Source of the DNA: a bacterium
GTDB taxonomy: Bacteria; Patescibacteriota; Minisyncoccia; Minisyncoccales; PEYH01
Assembly (NCBI GenBank): GCA_021158195.1
Contig: JAGGVA010000066.1
Location: 1 to 25,406, forward strand
Reading direction: 5' to 3'
DNA: 25,406 bases
Shown piece by piece: positions 1-6,067 of this stretch. The notes under the pieces were generated by a model. The model had not been told where the DNA came from. It did no database searches and saw nothing but the letters and a program-made list of their open reading frames with translations. Numbering within the stretch: the stretch's first letter is position 1; each line of letters opens with the position of its first letter. Both the position numbers and the translations under genes were made by a program.

Positions 1-341
1 TAGCCCTGACCTATATCTACGGAATAGGTCGTTCTTTAAGTCAAAGAATTTTAAACGAGGCAAAGATTGATCATACTAAAAAAGTTAAAGAACTTAGTCC
101 AAAAGAAATCAGTACCATTCAGGAGATTATTAATAAAAACTATAAAGTTGAAGGTGATTTAAGAAGAGAAGTAATGATGGCTATTAAAAGATTGAAAGAT
201 ATTAAATGCTGGAGAGGAATCAGACACATTAAAGGTTTACCTGTTCGGGGGCAAACAACAAGAATTAATTCCCGGACAGTAAGAGGTAATGTAAGAAGAA
301 CAGTTGGTTCAGGTAGAAAAGCACCTCCCGCACCTAAGTAA
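1..341 (+). CDS. rpsM: 30S ribosomal protein S13 (uS13), 5'-truncated
   Basis: The reading frame is open from base 3 to a TAA at 339-341 and gives 112 codons; the N-terminus lies before the window. The visible start (ALTYIYGIG) is the helix-hairpin-helix region of S13. The C-terminal half carries the family signature: CWRGIRHIKGLPVRGQTT, then the basic tail RTVRGNVRRTVGSGRKAPP. S13 sits in the head of the 30S subunit and touches P-site tRNA and bridges to the 50S. It is the first gene of the visible alpha-operon block, followed by rpsK, rpsD, rpoA and rplQ in the canonical order. The identification is firm; only the start is missing. Confidence 0.97.
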   Translation, partial: ALTYIYGIGRSLSQRILNEAKIDHTKKVKELSPKEISTIQEIINKNYKVEGDLRREVMMAIKRLKDIKCWRGIRHIKGLPVRGQTTRINSRTVRGNVRRTVGSGRKAPPAPK

Positions 342-410
342 TCTCAAACTCTAAACTCTAAACTCTAAACTATAGATTCTACATTCTAAATTCTAAATTC
401 TAAACACAGT
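342..410 (+). repeat. 7-bp word-repeat spacer between rpsM and rpsK
   Basis: The whole rpsM-rpsK spacer consists of tandem degenerate 7-bp words: CTAAACT repeated from about 349, then ATTCTAA repeated from about 375 to 404. Each word contains TAA. Because 7 is not a multiple of 3, stops fall in all forward frames. No SD precedes the rpsK ATG. No promoter or terminator is evident. Confidence 0.7.
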
Positions 411-866
411 ATGGGCAAGAAAAAAGTCATTAAACAAACAGAAGAAGAGGTTTTAAGAGAAAAGGAGCAATTGGATTCTAAGATTCAGAAGATAGTTGTA
501 CCTAGTAAGATTAAAGCCGCTCTAAAAGAGGGAATACTTTATATTTCTTCAACCTACAATAATACTTGCCTTACGCTTACAGATCCCAAAGGTAATGTTC
601 TTACGTGGGTTTCTGCGGGAAAGATTGGGTTTAAAGGAACAAAGAAGGGTACTTCTTATGCAGGTTCAAAAGTAGCCGAAGTGATGGCTGAAGCCATTAA
701 TAAGTTAAAAATAAACAGTTTAAAGGTTAAAGTGAAGGGAATAGGAAGTGGAAGAGAATCTGCGCTAAGAACTCTTGCAGCAAGAGGTATTAATATTGTA
801 GAAATAGAAGATATAACCCCTATTCCTCACAATGGATGTAAAAGACCAAAACCAAGAAGAGTGTAA
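411..866 (+). CDS. rpsK: 30S ribosomal protein S11 (uS11)
   Basis: This 151-residue protein carries the S11 core. GILYISSTYNNTCLTLTD appears near residues 41-58. The basic C-terminus, with IGSGRESALRTLAARGI and ITPIPHNGCKRPKPRRV, is the most conserved part of the family. S11 lies on the 30S platform and contacts 16S rRNA near the mRNA exit. Bacterial S11 is usually about 125-130 residues; the extra length is a lysine/glutamate-rich N-terminal extension of about 30 residues. The ATG at 411 follows a TAA-rich repeat spacer and has no SD. The next in-frame methionine is within the conserved core, so this start is the only reasonable one. Confidence 0.97.
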   Translation: MGKKKVIKQTEEEVLREKEQLDSKIQKIVVPSKIKAALKEGILYISSTYNNTCLTLTDPKGNVLTWVSAGKIGFKGTKKGTSYAGSKVAEVMAEAINKLKINSLKVKVKGIGSGRESALRTLAARGINIVEIEDITPIPHNGCKRPKPRRV

Positions 867-944
867 TAGAAAATTAAAAATTCAAAATTAAAAATGCAAA
901 ATTTCAGTTCAAAATTCAAAATTCAAAATTCTAAATTCTAATTT
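867..944 (+). repeat. AT-rich word-repeat spacer (TTCAAAATT family) between rpsK and rpsD
   Basis: The spacer is built of AATTCAAAATTAAAAATGC-type words, then TTTCAGTTCAAAATTC, then ATTCTAA words. The stretch at 881-903 matches 4208-4230 inside the mpg coding region base for base. A TTTCAGTT word follows in both copies. No SD is visible before rpsD. Confidence 0.75.
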
Positions 945-1595
945 ATGGGTATTGTGCAAAAAGCAAAATGTAAACTTTGTCGCCGTCTGGGCAAAAAATT
1001 GTTTTTAAAAGGAGAAAAATGTTCTTCTCCAAAGTGTCCTTTTGTTTTGAAACCGTATCCTCCTGGCAATAAAGGAAAAAGAAGAAGTGTGGGATTTTCA
1101 GAATATGGAAGAGAATTAAGAGAAAAACAAAGATTAAGGCACTGGTATAACCTTTCAGAGGAACAATTTAGAAAGTATGTAAAGGAAGTTTTAGATCAAC
1201 TTCACAGTTCAGGTTCAAAATCTATAAATGCTGCAGAACTTTTAATTAATATTTTGGAAAGGCGACTGGATAATGTAGTATATAGATTAGGATTTGCCGC
1301 TTCTCGGACCCAGGCAAGACAACTAGTATCTCATGGACATTTTTTGGTTAATAAAAAGCCAGTAAATATCCCAAGTTTCCAAGTTAAGAAAGGAGATAAG
1401 ATTGAAATAAAACCTTCCTCAAAAAATAAAGTTATTTTTAAGAATTTAGGAGAAAAGATTAAGAAATATCAACCTCCTTCCTGGCTGAAATTGGATATAA
1501 AAAACCTTTCAGGAGAAATAGTAGGTTCTCCAACTGTTGAGGAGGCTGCTCCTCCAGCAGAAATTTCCTCAATTTTTGAATTTTATTCAAAATAA
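945..1595 (+). CDS. rpsD: 30S ribosomal protein S4 (uS4), zinc-type
   Basis: This 216-residue protein nucleates 30S assembly at the 5' domain of 16S rRNA. The N-terminal domain keeps a four-cysteine zinc-type motif (AKCKLCRR near residues 7-14, KCSSPKCPF near 25-33), so it is the C+ form of S4. A central RNA-binding S4 domain follows, with RRLDNVVYRLGFAASRTQARQLVSHGHFLVN around residues 107-137 (quoted in two parts: RRLDNVVYRLGFA and SRTQARQLVSHGHF). The C-terminal portion PSWLKLD is typical; the last 20 residues are variable. The ATG at 945 has no SD. In model bacteria S4 represses the alpha operon; no leader is visible here to judge this. Confidence 0.97.
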   Translation: MGIVQKAKCKLCRRLGKKLFLKGEKCSSPKCPFVLKPYPPGNKGKRRSVGFSEYGRELREKQRLRHWYNLSEEQFRKYVKEVLDQLHSSGSKSINAAELLINILERRLDNVVYRLGFAASRTQARQLVSHGHFLVNKKPVNIPSFQVKKGDKIEIKPSSKNKVIFKNLGEKIKKYQPPSWLKLDIKNLSGEIVGSPTVEEAAPPAEISSIFEFYSK

Positions 1596-1608
1596 TTAAA
1601 TTTTTTAT

Positions 1609-2553
1609 ATGATTCCCTTACCAACTTCTTTTCAAATTATTAAAAAAGATGAAAGAAACGCACAATTTATTATAGCAGGACTTTATCCGGGATACGGAGT
1701 TACTATTGGCAATACCCTGAGAAGAGTATTGCTTTCATCTCTTGAAGGAGCCGCTGTAACAGAAGTGAAAATCAAAGGGGTACAGCATGAATTTTCTGTA
1801 TTGCCGGGTGTTTTAGAAGATGTTATTAATATCTGTTTAAATTTAAAAAAGCTCAGGTTTAAGATATATACTGATGAACCAGCAAAGGCAACCCTCAAAG
1901 TAAAAGGAAAAAAAGAAGTTAAAGCAAAAGATTTTGAAATTCCTTCTCAGTTAGAACTTGTCAATAAAGAAGAACATATTGCCACTCTTACAGATAAAAA
2001 TGCGAGTTTAGAAATGGAGATTACGGTGCAAAAGGGGGTGGGATATGAACCAGTAGAAATGCGAAAGAAAGAAAAACTCTCAGTTGGAGAGATACAACTT
2101 GATGCTATTTATACTCCTATCAAAAAAGTATCATACAGGGTAGAAAATATGAGAGTAGGAGAAAGAACAGATTTTGACAGATTGATTGTAGAGGTAGAGA
2201 CTGATGGTACAATTGAACCCGCAGAGGCGTTTAAAAAAGCAATAGATATTATTTTGGATCACTTTAATTTTATTAAAGATAATTTTGAGTCAAAAGACAA
2301 AGAAGGCGTTGAAAAACCAAGAGAAGAGAAAAAAGAATCAAAAGCAGAAGGTGAGGATATATTAAAAACCCCAATAGAAAACCTGAAATTGTCAACTCGC
2401 ACAGTTAACGCATTAACTAAAGCCCATATTAAGACCTTGGGAGGTCTAATCAAAAAGAAAGAAGAAGATCTTAAAGGTTTAGAGGGTTTGGGCGATAAGG
2501 GGATAGAAGAAATCAAGAAGGTTTTAAAGAAATATGGGTTGGAATTAAAATAA
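1609..2553 (+). CDS. rpoA: DNA-directed RNA polymerase subunit alpha
   Basis: This 314-residue protein is a normal-length alpha subunit, the dimer platform for RNA polymerase assembly. The N-terminal domain has GYGVTIGNTLRRVLLSSLEG at about residues 28-47 and the signature NMRVGERTDFDRLIVEVETDG-type segment near 179-199. A charged linker (about 232-250, rich in E and K) leads to the C-terminal DNA/activator-binding domain at about 252-314. That domain has the helix-hairpin-helix pattern TPIENLKLSTRTVNAL and LEGLGDKGIEEIKK. The gene begins 13 bases after rpsD and has no SD. The neighbours on both sides are the expected alpha-operon partners. Confidence 0.98.
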   Translation: MIPLPTSFQIIKKDERNAQFIIAGLYPGYGVTIGNTLRRVLLSSLEGAAVTEVKIKGVQHEFSVLPGVLEDVINICLNLKKLRFKIYTDEPAKATLKVKGKKEVKAKDFEIPSQLELVNKEEHIATLTDKNASLEMEITVQKGVGYEPVEMRKKEKLSVGEIQLDAIYTPIKKVSYRVENMRVGERTDFDRLIVEVETDGTIEPAEAFKKAIDIILDHFNFIKDNFESKDKEGVEKPREEKKESKAEGEDILKTPIENLKLSTRTVNALTKAHIKTLGGLIKKKEEDLKGLEGLGDKGIEEIKKVLKKYGLELK

Positions 2554-2559
2554 GAGCAA

Positions 2560-2913
2560 ATGAAAAAGAGAAGAAGAAAAACAAAAACTTTTCATAGAAA
2601 GAAAGATCAAAGAAAGGCCTTAATGAAAGGTTTGGTAAGATCTTTATTTATACACGAGAAAATTAAAACTACTGAAGCAAAAGCAAAAGAATTGCGAAAA
2701 CTAGCAGAACGACTTATCTCAAAAGGAAAGAAAAATGATTTAGCAGCCAGAAGATATTTGGCTCAATATTTAGACAAGGCAACAGTTAAAAAAGTATTCG
2801 AGACAATTATTCCAAGATATAAAGAAAGGGAGGGAGGATATACCAGAATTTATAAATTAGGACCTCGCCAAAGTGATGGCGCAGAAATGGTAATTATTGA
2901 ATTAGTTAAATAA
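2560..2913 (+). CDS. rplQ: 50S ribosomal protein L17 (bL17)
   Basis: This 117-residue protein matches the usual bacterial L17 length of about 115-130. It shows the family pattern near the N-terminus: KDQRKALMKGLVRSLFIHEKI, then TTEAKAKELRKLAERLISKG (each within residues 15-55). It ends with the conserved GGYTRIYKLGPRQSDGAEMV region. L17 binds near the polypeptide exit tunnel of the 50S subunit. The gene starts seven bases after the rpoA stop, so the two are surely cotranscribed. Very basic composition fits an rRNA-binding protein. No SD is visible before the ATG. Confidence 0.97.
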   Translation: MKKRRRKTKTFHRKKDQRKALMKGLVRSLFIHEKIKTTEAKAKELRKLAERLISKGKKNDLAARRYLAQYLDKATVKKVFETIIPRYKEREGGYTRIYKLGPRQSDGAEMVIIELVK

Positions 2914-2914
2914 T

Positions 2915-3280
2915 ATGAAAAAAAATCAAATAGAAAGAAAAACCCATATTATTGATGCTAAAGGAAAACCTTTGGGACGACTGGCAAGCCAAATCGCAAT
3001 TTTATTAAGAGGAAAGCACAAGCCCCAGTATCAACCCCATTTAGATATTGGAGATTTTGTAATAGTTAAGAATGTTGAAAAAATAAAATTTACAGGGAAA
3101 AAGTTTGAGAAAAAGAAATATTATCGTCATAGTGGATACTTGGGAGGATTAAAAGAAATACCTTTAAAAAAACTTTTTGCTAAAGACCCAGCATTGGTTC
3201 TGAAAAAGGCAGTATGGGGAATGCTTCCTAAGAATAAATTAAGAGCAAAAATGATTAAGCGTCTTCAATTTGAAAAATAA
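2915..3280 (+). CDS. rplM: 50S ribosomal protein L13 (uL13)
   Basis: This 121-residue protein has the L13 fold signatures. HIIDAKGKPLGRLASQIA occurs at about residues 12-29 and LLRGKHKPQYQPHLDIGDFV at about 30-49. The tail has KAVWGMLPKNKLRAKMIKRL. It is about 20 residues shorter than the usual 140-150; the missing part is the extreme C-terminal tail. L13 is an early assembly protein of the 50S. The ATG comes one base after the rplQ stop, and the rplM-rpsI pair follows in the common order. A short L13 tail would fit the trimmed ribosomal proteins of reduced genomes (inference). Confidence 0.96.
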   Translation: MKKNQIERKTHIIDAKGKPLGRLASQIAILLRGKHKPQYQPHLDIGDFVIVKNVEKIKFTGKKFEKKKYYRHSGYLGGLKEIPLKKLFAKDPALVLKKAVWGMLPKNKLRAKMIKRLQFEK

Positions 3281-3288
3281 ATTTTTGT

Positions 3289-3816
3289 ATGCCAAGGACA
3301 AAAACCACAACTAAAAAATCAACGAGATCTTCTGCCAAAAAACTGAAGAAAAAAGTTGTTAAGCCTAAAAAGATAAAGACAAAGCCCAAGCCCAAGAAAA
3401 CACAGGAAGAAAAGATAACAAAAGAAGAAAAGTATATAGAGGCAGTTGGCAGAAGAAAAACAGCAATTGCCCGGGTGAGAATTTGGACAAAAGGAGAAAA
3501 AGGGATAATTGTAAATGAGAAACCCTATGATTTATATTTTCCAACAATAGATTTGCATAAGATTGTCAATGCTCCCTTAGAGCTTTTAAAATTAGGGGAT
3601 AAATTTAGGATTACGGCGAAAGTTTATGGCGGAGGAATACATTCTCAAGCAGAAGCAATTAGGCATGGTTTAGCAAGGGCGCTGGTAAAGATGAATCCGG
3701 ATTTCAAAAAGAAACTGAAAAGAGCAGGATTTTTAACTCGCGATCCAAGAGAAAGAGAAAGAAAAAAGCCCGGATTAAAACGAGCAAGAAGGGCGCCTCA
3801 GTGGAGCAAACGATAA
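3289..3816 (+). CDS. rpsI: 30S ribosomal protein S9 (uS9) with long basic N-terminal tail
   Basis: The C-terminal 128 residues are a complete S9: YIEAVGRRKTAIARVRIW near residues 49-66, VYGGGIHSQAEAIRHGLARAL near 112-132, and the KRARRAPQWSKR tail that reaches the P-site tRNA. The first 45 residues are an extra lysine/threonine/proline-rich extension absent from typical 130-residue S9 proteins. Such tails occur in other lineages and probably add rRNA contacts (inference). It starts eight bases after rplM and is the last gene before the strong terminator at 3845-3875, so it closes the ribosomal operon. Confidence 0.97.
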   Translation: MPRTKTTTKKSTRSSAKKLKKKVVKPKKIKTKPKPKKTQEEKITKEEKYIEAVGRRKTAIARVRIWTKGEKGIIVNEKPYDLYFPTIDLHKIVNAPLELLKLGDKFRITAKVYGGGIHSQAEAIRHGLARALVKMNPDFKKKLKRAGFLTRDPRERERKKPGLKRARRAPQWSKR

Positions 3817-3844
3817 ACTTTAAACTATAAACTAGAAAAACATA

Positions 3845-3875
3845 ATGGAACGAGAACTGTTCTCGTTCCATTTTT
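3845..3875 (+). terminator. Intrinsic terminator of the ribosomal/rpoA operon
   Basis: A perfect 11-bp stem pairs TGGAACGAGAA (3846-3856) with TTCTCGTTCCA (3860-3870) around the three-base loop CTG. It is followed directly by TTTTT (3871-3875). An extra A-T pair can close the base of the stem. The next ATG lies five bases beyond the U-tract. Confidence 0.93.
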
Positions 3876-3880
3876 AAAAT

Positions 3881-4495
3881 ATGAAAGATAGATTAAAAAG
3901 AGAATTTTATACAAGAGATACGCTTTTAGTGGCAAAGGAACTTTTAGGAAAATATATTGTAAGGAAGATAGGGGAGAGGTTTTTGGTTGGGAAAATTGTT
4001 GAAACCGAGGCTTATATTGGGCCTAAAGATAAGGCATCACATTCTTATCAATGGAAAGTAACAAAAAGAAATTTAGCCGAATTTTTAGAAGGAGGTCATA
4101 TTTATATCTATCTTTGTTATGGAATGTATTGGCAGTTGAATATTACTACTTCAAAGATAGGAACACCCGAGTGTGTTTTAATAAGAGCAATAGAACCAAT
4201 AAATAAATTCAAAATTAAAAATGCAAAATTAAAAATTTCAGTTAATAATTCAAAATTTAAAATTAAAAACTTAACGAATGGGCCCGGGAAGCTGTGTAAG
4301 TGGATAAAGTTAGATAAATCTTTTTATGGAGAAGATTTGGTGACAAGTAAGAGGATTTGGTTAGAGAAAGGAGAAAAGATACTCGCATCAAAAATTGTTG
4401 CAACAAAAAGAATAGGTATAGATTATGCAGGACCTTGGAAACACAAACCTTGGAGATTTTATATTAAAAACAACCCTTTTGTTTCTGTAAAATGA
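3881..4495 (+). CDS. mpg: 3-methyladenine DNA glycosylase (AAG/MPG family)
   Basis: This 204-residue enzyme excises alkylated purines from DNA as the first step of base-excision repair. The family core is clear. FYTRDTLLVAKELLGKYIV lies at residues 9-27. VETEAYIGPKDKASHSY lies at 40-56, with Glu43, Tyr45 and His54 aligning with human AAG Glu125, Tyr127 and His136. IYLCYGMYWQLNIT and LTNGPGKL follow. The C-terminus has RIGIDYAGPWKHKPWRFYI. Residues of about 108-130 are an added K/N/I-rich stretch encoded by the AT-word repeat also found in spacers. The ATG sits five bases after a terminator U-tract, with no SD and no clear promoter, so its expression is unclear. Confidence 0.95.
   Translation: MKDRLKREFYTRDTLLVAKELLGKYIVRKIGERFLVGKIVETEAYIGPKDKASHSYQWKVTKRNLAEFLEGGHIYIYLCYGMYWQLNITTSKIGTPECVLIRAIEPINKFKIKNAKLKISVNNSKFKIKNLTNGPGKLCKWIKLDKSFYGEDLVTSKRIWLEKGEKILASKIVATKRIGIDYAGPWKHKPWRFYIKNNPFVSVK
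4204..4270 (+). repeat. AT-rich word repeat inserted in frame in mpg
   Basis: This stretch has the same words, in the same order, as the rpsK-rpsD spacer: TTCAAAATT, AAAATGCAAAATT, TTTCAGTT, AATTCAAAATTTAAAATT. It contains no stop in the mpg frame. It encodes a K/I/N-rich peptide (KFKIKNAKLKIS, then NNSKFKIKNL) between the conserved RAIEP and TNGPGKL motifs, at a loop position where family members vary in length. Confidence 0.8.
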
Positions 4496-4501
4496 TATCA
4501 C

Positions 4502-4530
4502 TTGACAAAAATTTCAAGATGATATATAAT
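4502..4530 (+). promoter_or_regulatory. Consensus sigma70-type promoter P1 upstream of the orphan RNA
   Basis: TTGACA at 4502-4507 and TATAAT at 4525-4530 are separated by exactly 17 bases, a perfect match to the housekeeping consensus. The predicted start is near 4537. It lies just after the mpg stop and points into the noncoding RNA region. Confidence 0.85.
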
Positions 4531-4566
4531 ATAGATGATCGAACAAGAGAAAAATAATTCTAGCTC

Positions 4567-4594
4567 TTGACAAATATTTTTGATTAGGTAATAT
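4567..4594 (+). promoter_or_regulatory. Second tandem promoter P2 of the orphan RNA
   Basis: TTGACA at 4567-4572, a 16-base spacer and a weaker -10, TAATAT at 4589-4594. The predicted start is near 4601, about 16 bases before the first stable helix. Two TTGACA elements ahead of a non-coding GC-rich block suggest a highly expressed RNA. Confidence 0.6.
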
Positions 4595-4600
4595 TTGTAT

Positions 4601-5016
4601 AGTTCTTTACAATTGTCCCTGCCAGTTGTCCGGCAGAGTGATCATTATTCTAATTATTATAGTGGTTAGTCTGCCGGACAGGTGACAGGGCTCGTGGAGC
4701 CGGCCGAGCAGGCAAAAATCCCTCTGAGCGGGAGGGATTCTGCGAGGCGCGTATGCAAAGAGAACAAGGGCCGCTGGGAGGCAGATCTCGCCAAATAGCG
4801 GGAACCGCTCTCTGCTTTCTGGGGGGCATACATCGCCCAGCCCTTGCCAGTGTCCGGCTTCACTTTTCGGGTGAGCCGCCCGGCCGTTTCGTGGCTAATG
4901 TCTCCGGCCCTTTTCAAGATTTTTTGCTGGAGATAGGCCCCCATTGGGGGACGGAGTGATTGCTCCGTCGCGGCTCACCCTTTACCTTTTTGGGTCTCCT
5001 TGAGACCCTCTTTTTT
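4601..5016 (+). ncRNA. Unassigned structured noncoding RNA with a pseudoknot (about 415 nt)
   Basis: This block is far more GC-rich than its surroundings and has no credible ORF. It has two promoters upstream and an intrinsic terminator at the end. Hand folding gives these helices. A 5' arm pairs 4617-4621 with 4686-4690 and 4627-4636 with 4671-4680. There are hairpins at 4692-4704 (GGCTC/GAGCC) and about 4719-4738 (ATCCCTC/GAGGGAT). A pseudoknot forms because GTATGC 4751-4756 pairs with 4826-4831 while CAAGGG 4765-4770 and CTGGG 4774-4778 pair with 4836-4846; 4781-4785/4811-4815 and AGCGG/CCGCT nest inside. An 11-bp helix, 4869-4879 with 4970-4980, encloses hairpins at 4901-4933, 4938-4950 and 4951-4968. 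I do not see the RNase P (GAGGAAAGTC), tmRNA (tag, TTC arm) or SRP (GGAAGC loop) signatures. The function is unknown. Confidence 0.75.
4992..5016 (+). terminator. Intrinsic terminator of the orphan RNA
   Basis: GGGTCTC (4992-4998) pairs with GAGACCC (5002-5008) around a three-base loop, followed by TC and six T residues (5011-5016). It faces the + strand and fits the 3' end of the noncoding RNA. Confidence 0.92.
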
Positions 5017-5021
5017 ATTGA

Positions 5022-5050
5022 TTGAAAATTTTTAACCAAAGGATTATAAT
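5022..5050 (+). promoter_or_regulatory. Promoter predicting a leaderless mRNA for the HTH gene
   Basis: TTGAAA at 5022-5027 and a perfect TATAAT at 5045-5050 are separated by 17 bases. A start seven bases after the -10 box falls on 5057, the A of the ATG itself. The transcript should therefore have no 5' leader. It begins right after the preceding terminator. Confidence 0.82.
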
Positions 5051-5056
5051 AAAACA

Positions 5057-5293
5057 ATGCCAAAAGAAAAAAACAATTTGGCTTTATTTAAAAATGAAAG
5101 GAAAATTCGAAAAGTTAGGGCAATTAATCTTTTAACTCCACAAGAGGTTGCGGAGAGATTGAGATTAACAAGGCGAACTATTATGAAATATATTAGAGAG
5201 GGCAAAATTAAAGCCATTAAACTCAATCGTCGAATTTATAGAATATCTGAAAAGGACTTGAATTTATTTTTAAAAAAGTGTAAAAGAAAATAG
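5057..5293 (+). CDS. Excisionase/MerR-type helix-turn-helix DNA-binding protein
   Basis: This 78-residue protein ends in a compact winged-helix DNA-binding domain of the excisionase (HTH_17) type. The signature is LLTPQEVAERLRLTRRTI, followed by MKYIREGKIKAIKLNRRIYR and ISEKDLNLFLKK (about residues 24-74). The first 20 residues are lysine/asparagine-rich and unassigned. Proteins like this bind short DNA sites as phage excisionases or as small chromosomal regulators; no integrase is nearby, so a regulator is more likely (inference). The ATG coincides with the predicted transcription start. It is probably cotranscribed with the YfiH-type gene 31 bases downstream. The target sites are unknown. 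Confidence 0.85.
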   Translation: MPKEKNNLALFKNERKIRKVRAINLLTPQEVAERLRLTRRTIMKYIREGKIKAIKLNRRIYRISEKDLNLFLKKCKRK

Positions 5294-5310
5294 TTGTTGA
5301 ACCTTTAAAA

Positions 5311-5318
5311 GGAGGTGA
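5311..5318 (+). promoter_or_regulatory. Strong Shine-Dalgarno selecting a TTG start
   Basis: GGAGGTGA lies seven bases before the TTG at 5325. This is one of only two strong SD sites I find in the window. Here it decides the start of the YfiH-type gene, which has no ATG at the N-terminus. Confidence 0.85.
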
Positions 5319-5324
5319 AAGGAA

Positions 5325-6053
5325 TTGTTTTATCAAGATCTTGTTTTTGAAGACGGGGGATTATGGGCGCATTTTGCGTGGGAATATTTGCCCTTTAAAC
5401 ACGGGTTTTCTACAGTTTTGGCAGGCAATATGTCGATGAAATTTGGAGAAAGAAGGAAGGTGACTGATAATCGCGAAAAGTTTTTCAGACTCTTAGACCA
5501 TCCTCAAGAAAAGACAATATTTATTAATCCCCAACATCAAGATAAGATTTTGTTTTTAGAGAAATACCCAACGATTTTTTACCCAGAGTGTGATGGTGTA
5601 ATTACTACTGTTCCAGGGATTGGAATAGCACTGCTGCCTGCTGACTGTCTACCTGTGATATTATGGGGCAGAATAAGAGAGCAAGATTTTATTGGCTTAA
5701 TTCATGCAGGCCGTAAAGGAACGAAATTGAAAATCATAGAAAAGGCAATAGAACTTTTAGTTCAAAAGGGAGGTAAAACAGAAGAAATAAATGTTGCTAT
5801 TGGCCCAGCAATTCATTCTTGTTGCTATAAGCTTTTAGGAATGATAAAAATAGATCTCATTAAAGAAAACATTCAACAAGCACTTAACAAAGAAGTTTCT
5901 ATTGCCAACATAATTGTTGCCCACACCTGTACCTGTTGTGCTAAAAGATCAGATGGAACGCCTATTTTCTTTTCTCATCGTAGGGCAAAAGAGCAAAAAG
6001 AAAAAGAAGGCAGATTTGTCGCCTTTGTGGGTTTAGAGAAAAGGGCTCTTTAA
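5325..6053 (+). CDS. YfiH/YlmD-family copper- or zinc-dependent purine nucleoside phosphorylase/laccase-domain protein
   Basis: This 242-residue protein belongs to the Cu-oxidase_4 (DUF152) family, whose members act on purine nucleosides and were earlier called polyphenol oxidases. The order of motifs is right: FKHGFSTVLAGNMSMKFGE near residues 24-42, INPQHQDKI near 66-74, the metal-ligand segment LLPADCLPVILWG near 103-115, LIHAGRKGTKLKIIEKA near 124-140, IGPAIHSCCYKL near 158-169, and HTCTCCAKRS followed by FFSHRRAKEQ near the end. The expected His, Cys and His metal ligands are present. The start is TTG, fixed by the SD at 5311-5318 and by the need to include the N-terminal motif. The substrate in this organism is not shown by the sequence. 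Confidence 0.88.
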   Translation: MFYQDLVFEDGGLWAHFAWEYLPFKHGFSTVLAGNMSMKFGERRKVTDNREKFFRLLDHPQEKTIFINPQHQDKILFLEKYPTIFYPECDGVITTVPGIGIALLPADCLPVILWGRIREQDFIGLIHAGRKGTKLKIIEKAIELLVQKGGKTEEINVAIGPAIHSCCYKLLGMIKIDLIKENIQQALNKEVSIANIIVAHTCTCCAKRSDGTPIFFSHRRAKEQKEKEGRFVAFVGLEKRAL

Positions 6054-6067
6054 GAGCCCTTTTATTT
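6039..6067. terminator. Bidirectional terminator overlapping two convergent stop codons
   Basis: AAGGGCTCT (6041-6049) pairs with AGAGCCCTT (6053-6061) around TTA, and flanking A-T pairs extend the stem. T-runs lie on the right for the + strand, and A residues on the left provide a weaker U-tract for the - strand. The stop of the + gene (6051-6053) lies in the hairpin, and the stop of the - gene (6062-6064) lies at its base. Confidence 0.85.

Noticed and set aside
4666..4959. Open frames on both strands inside the orphan RNA (92 and 68 codons)
   Set aside because: They follow from high GC and few stops. They match no family I recognise, have no start signals, and the region folds as RNA.
4601..5016. 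RNase P RNA, tmRNA or SRP RNA
   Set aside because: Size and promoters fit, but I cannot find GAGGAAAGTC or the CR-V region of RNase P, a tag ORF or TTC arm of tmRNA, or the SRP GGAAGC-type loop on either strand. A covariance search would settle this.
5057..5293. Prophage or integrative-element excisionase
   Set aside because: No integrase, attachment site or phage gene nearby; the neighbours are housekeeping genes.
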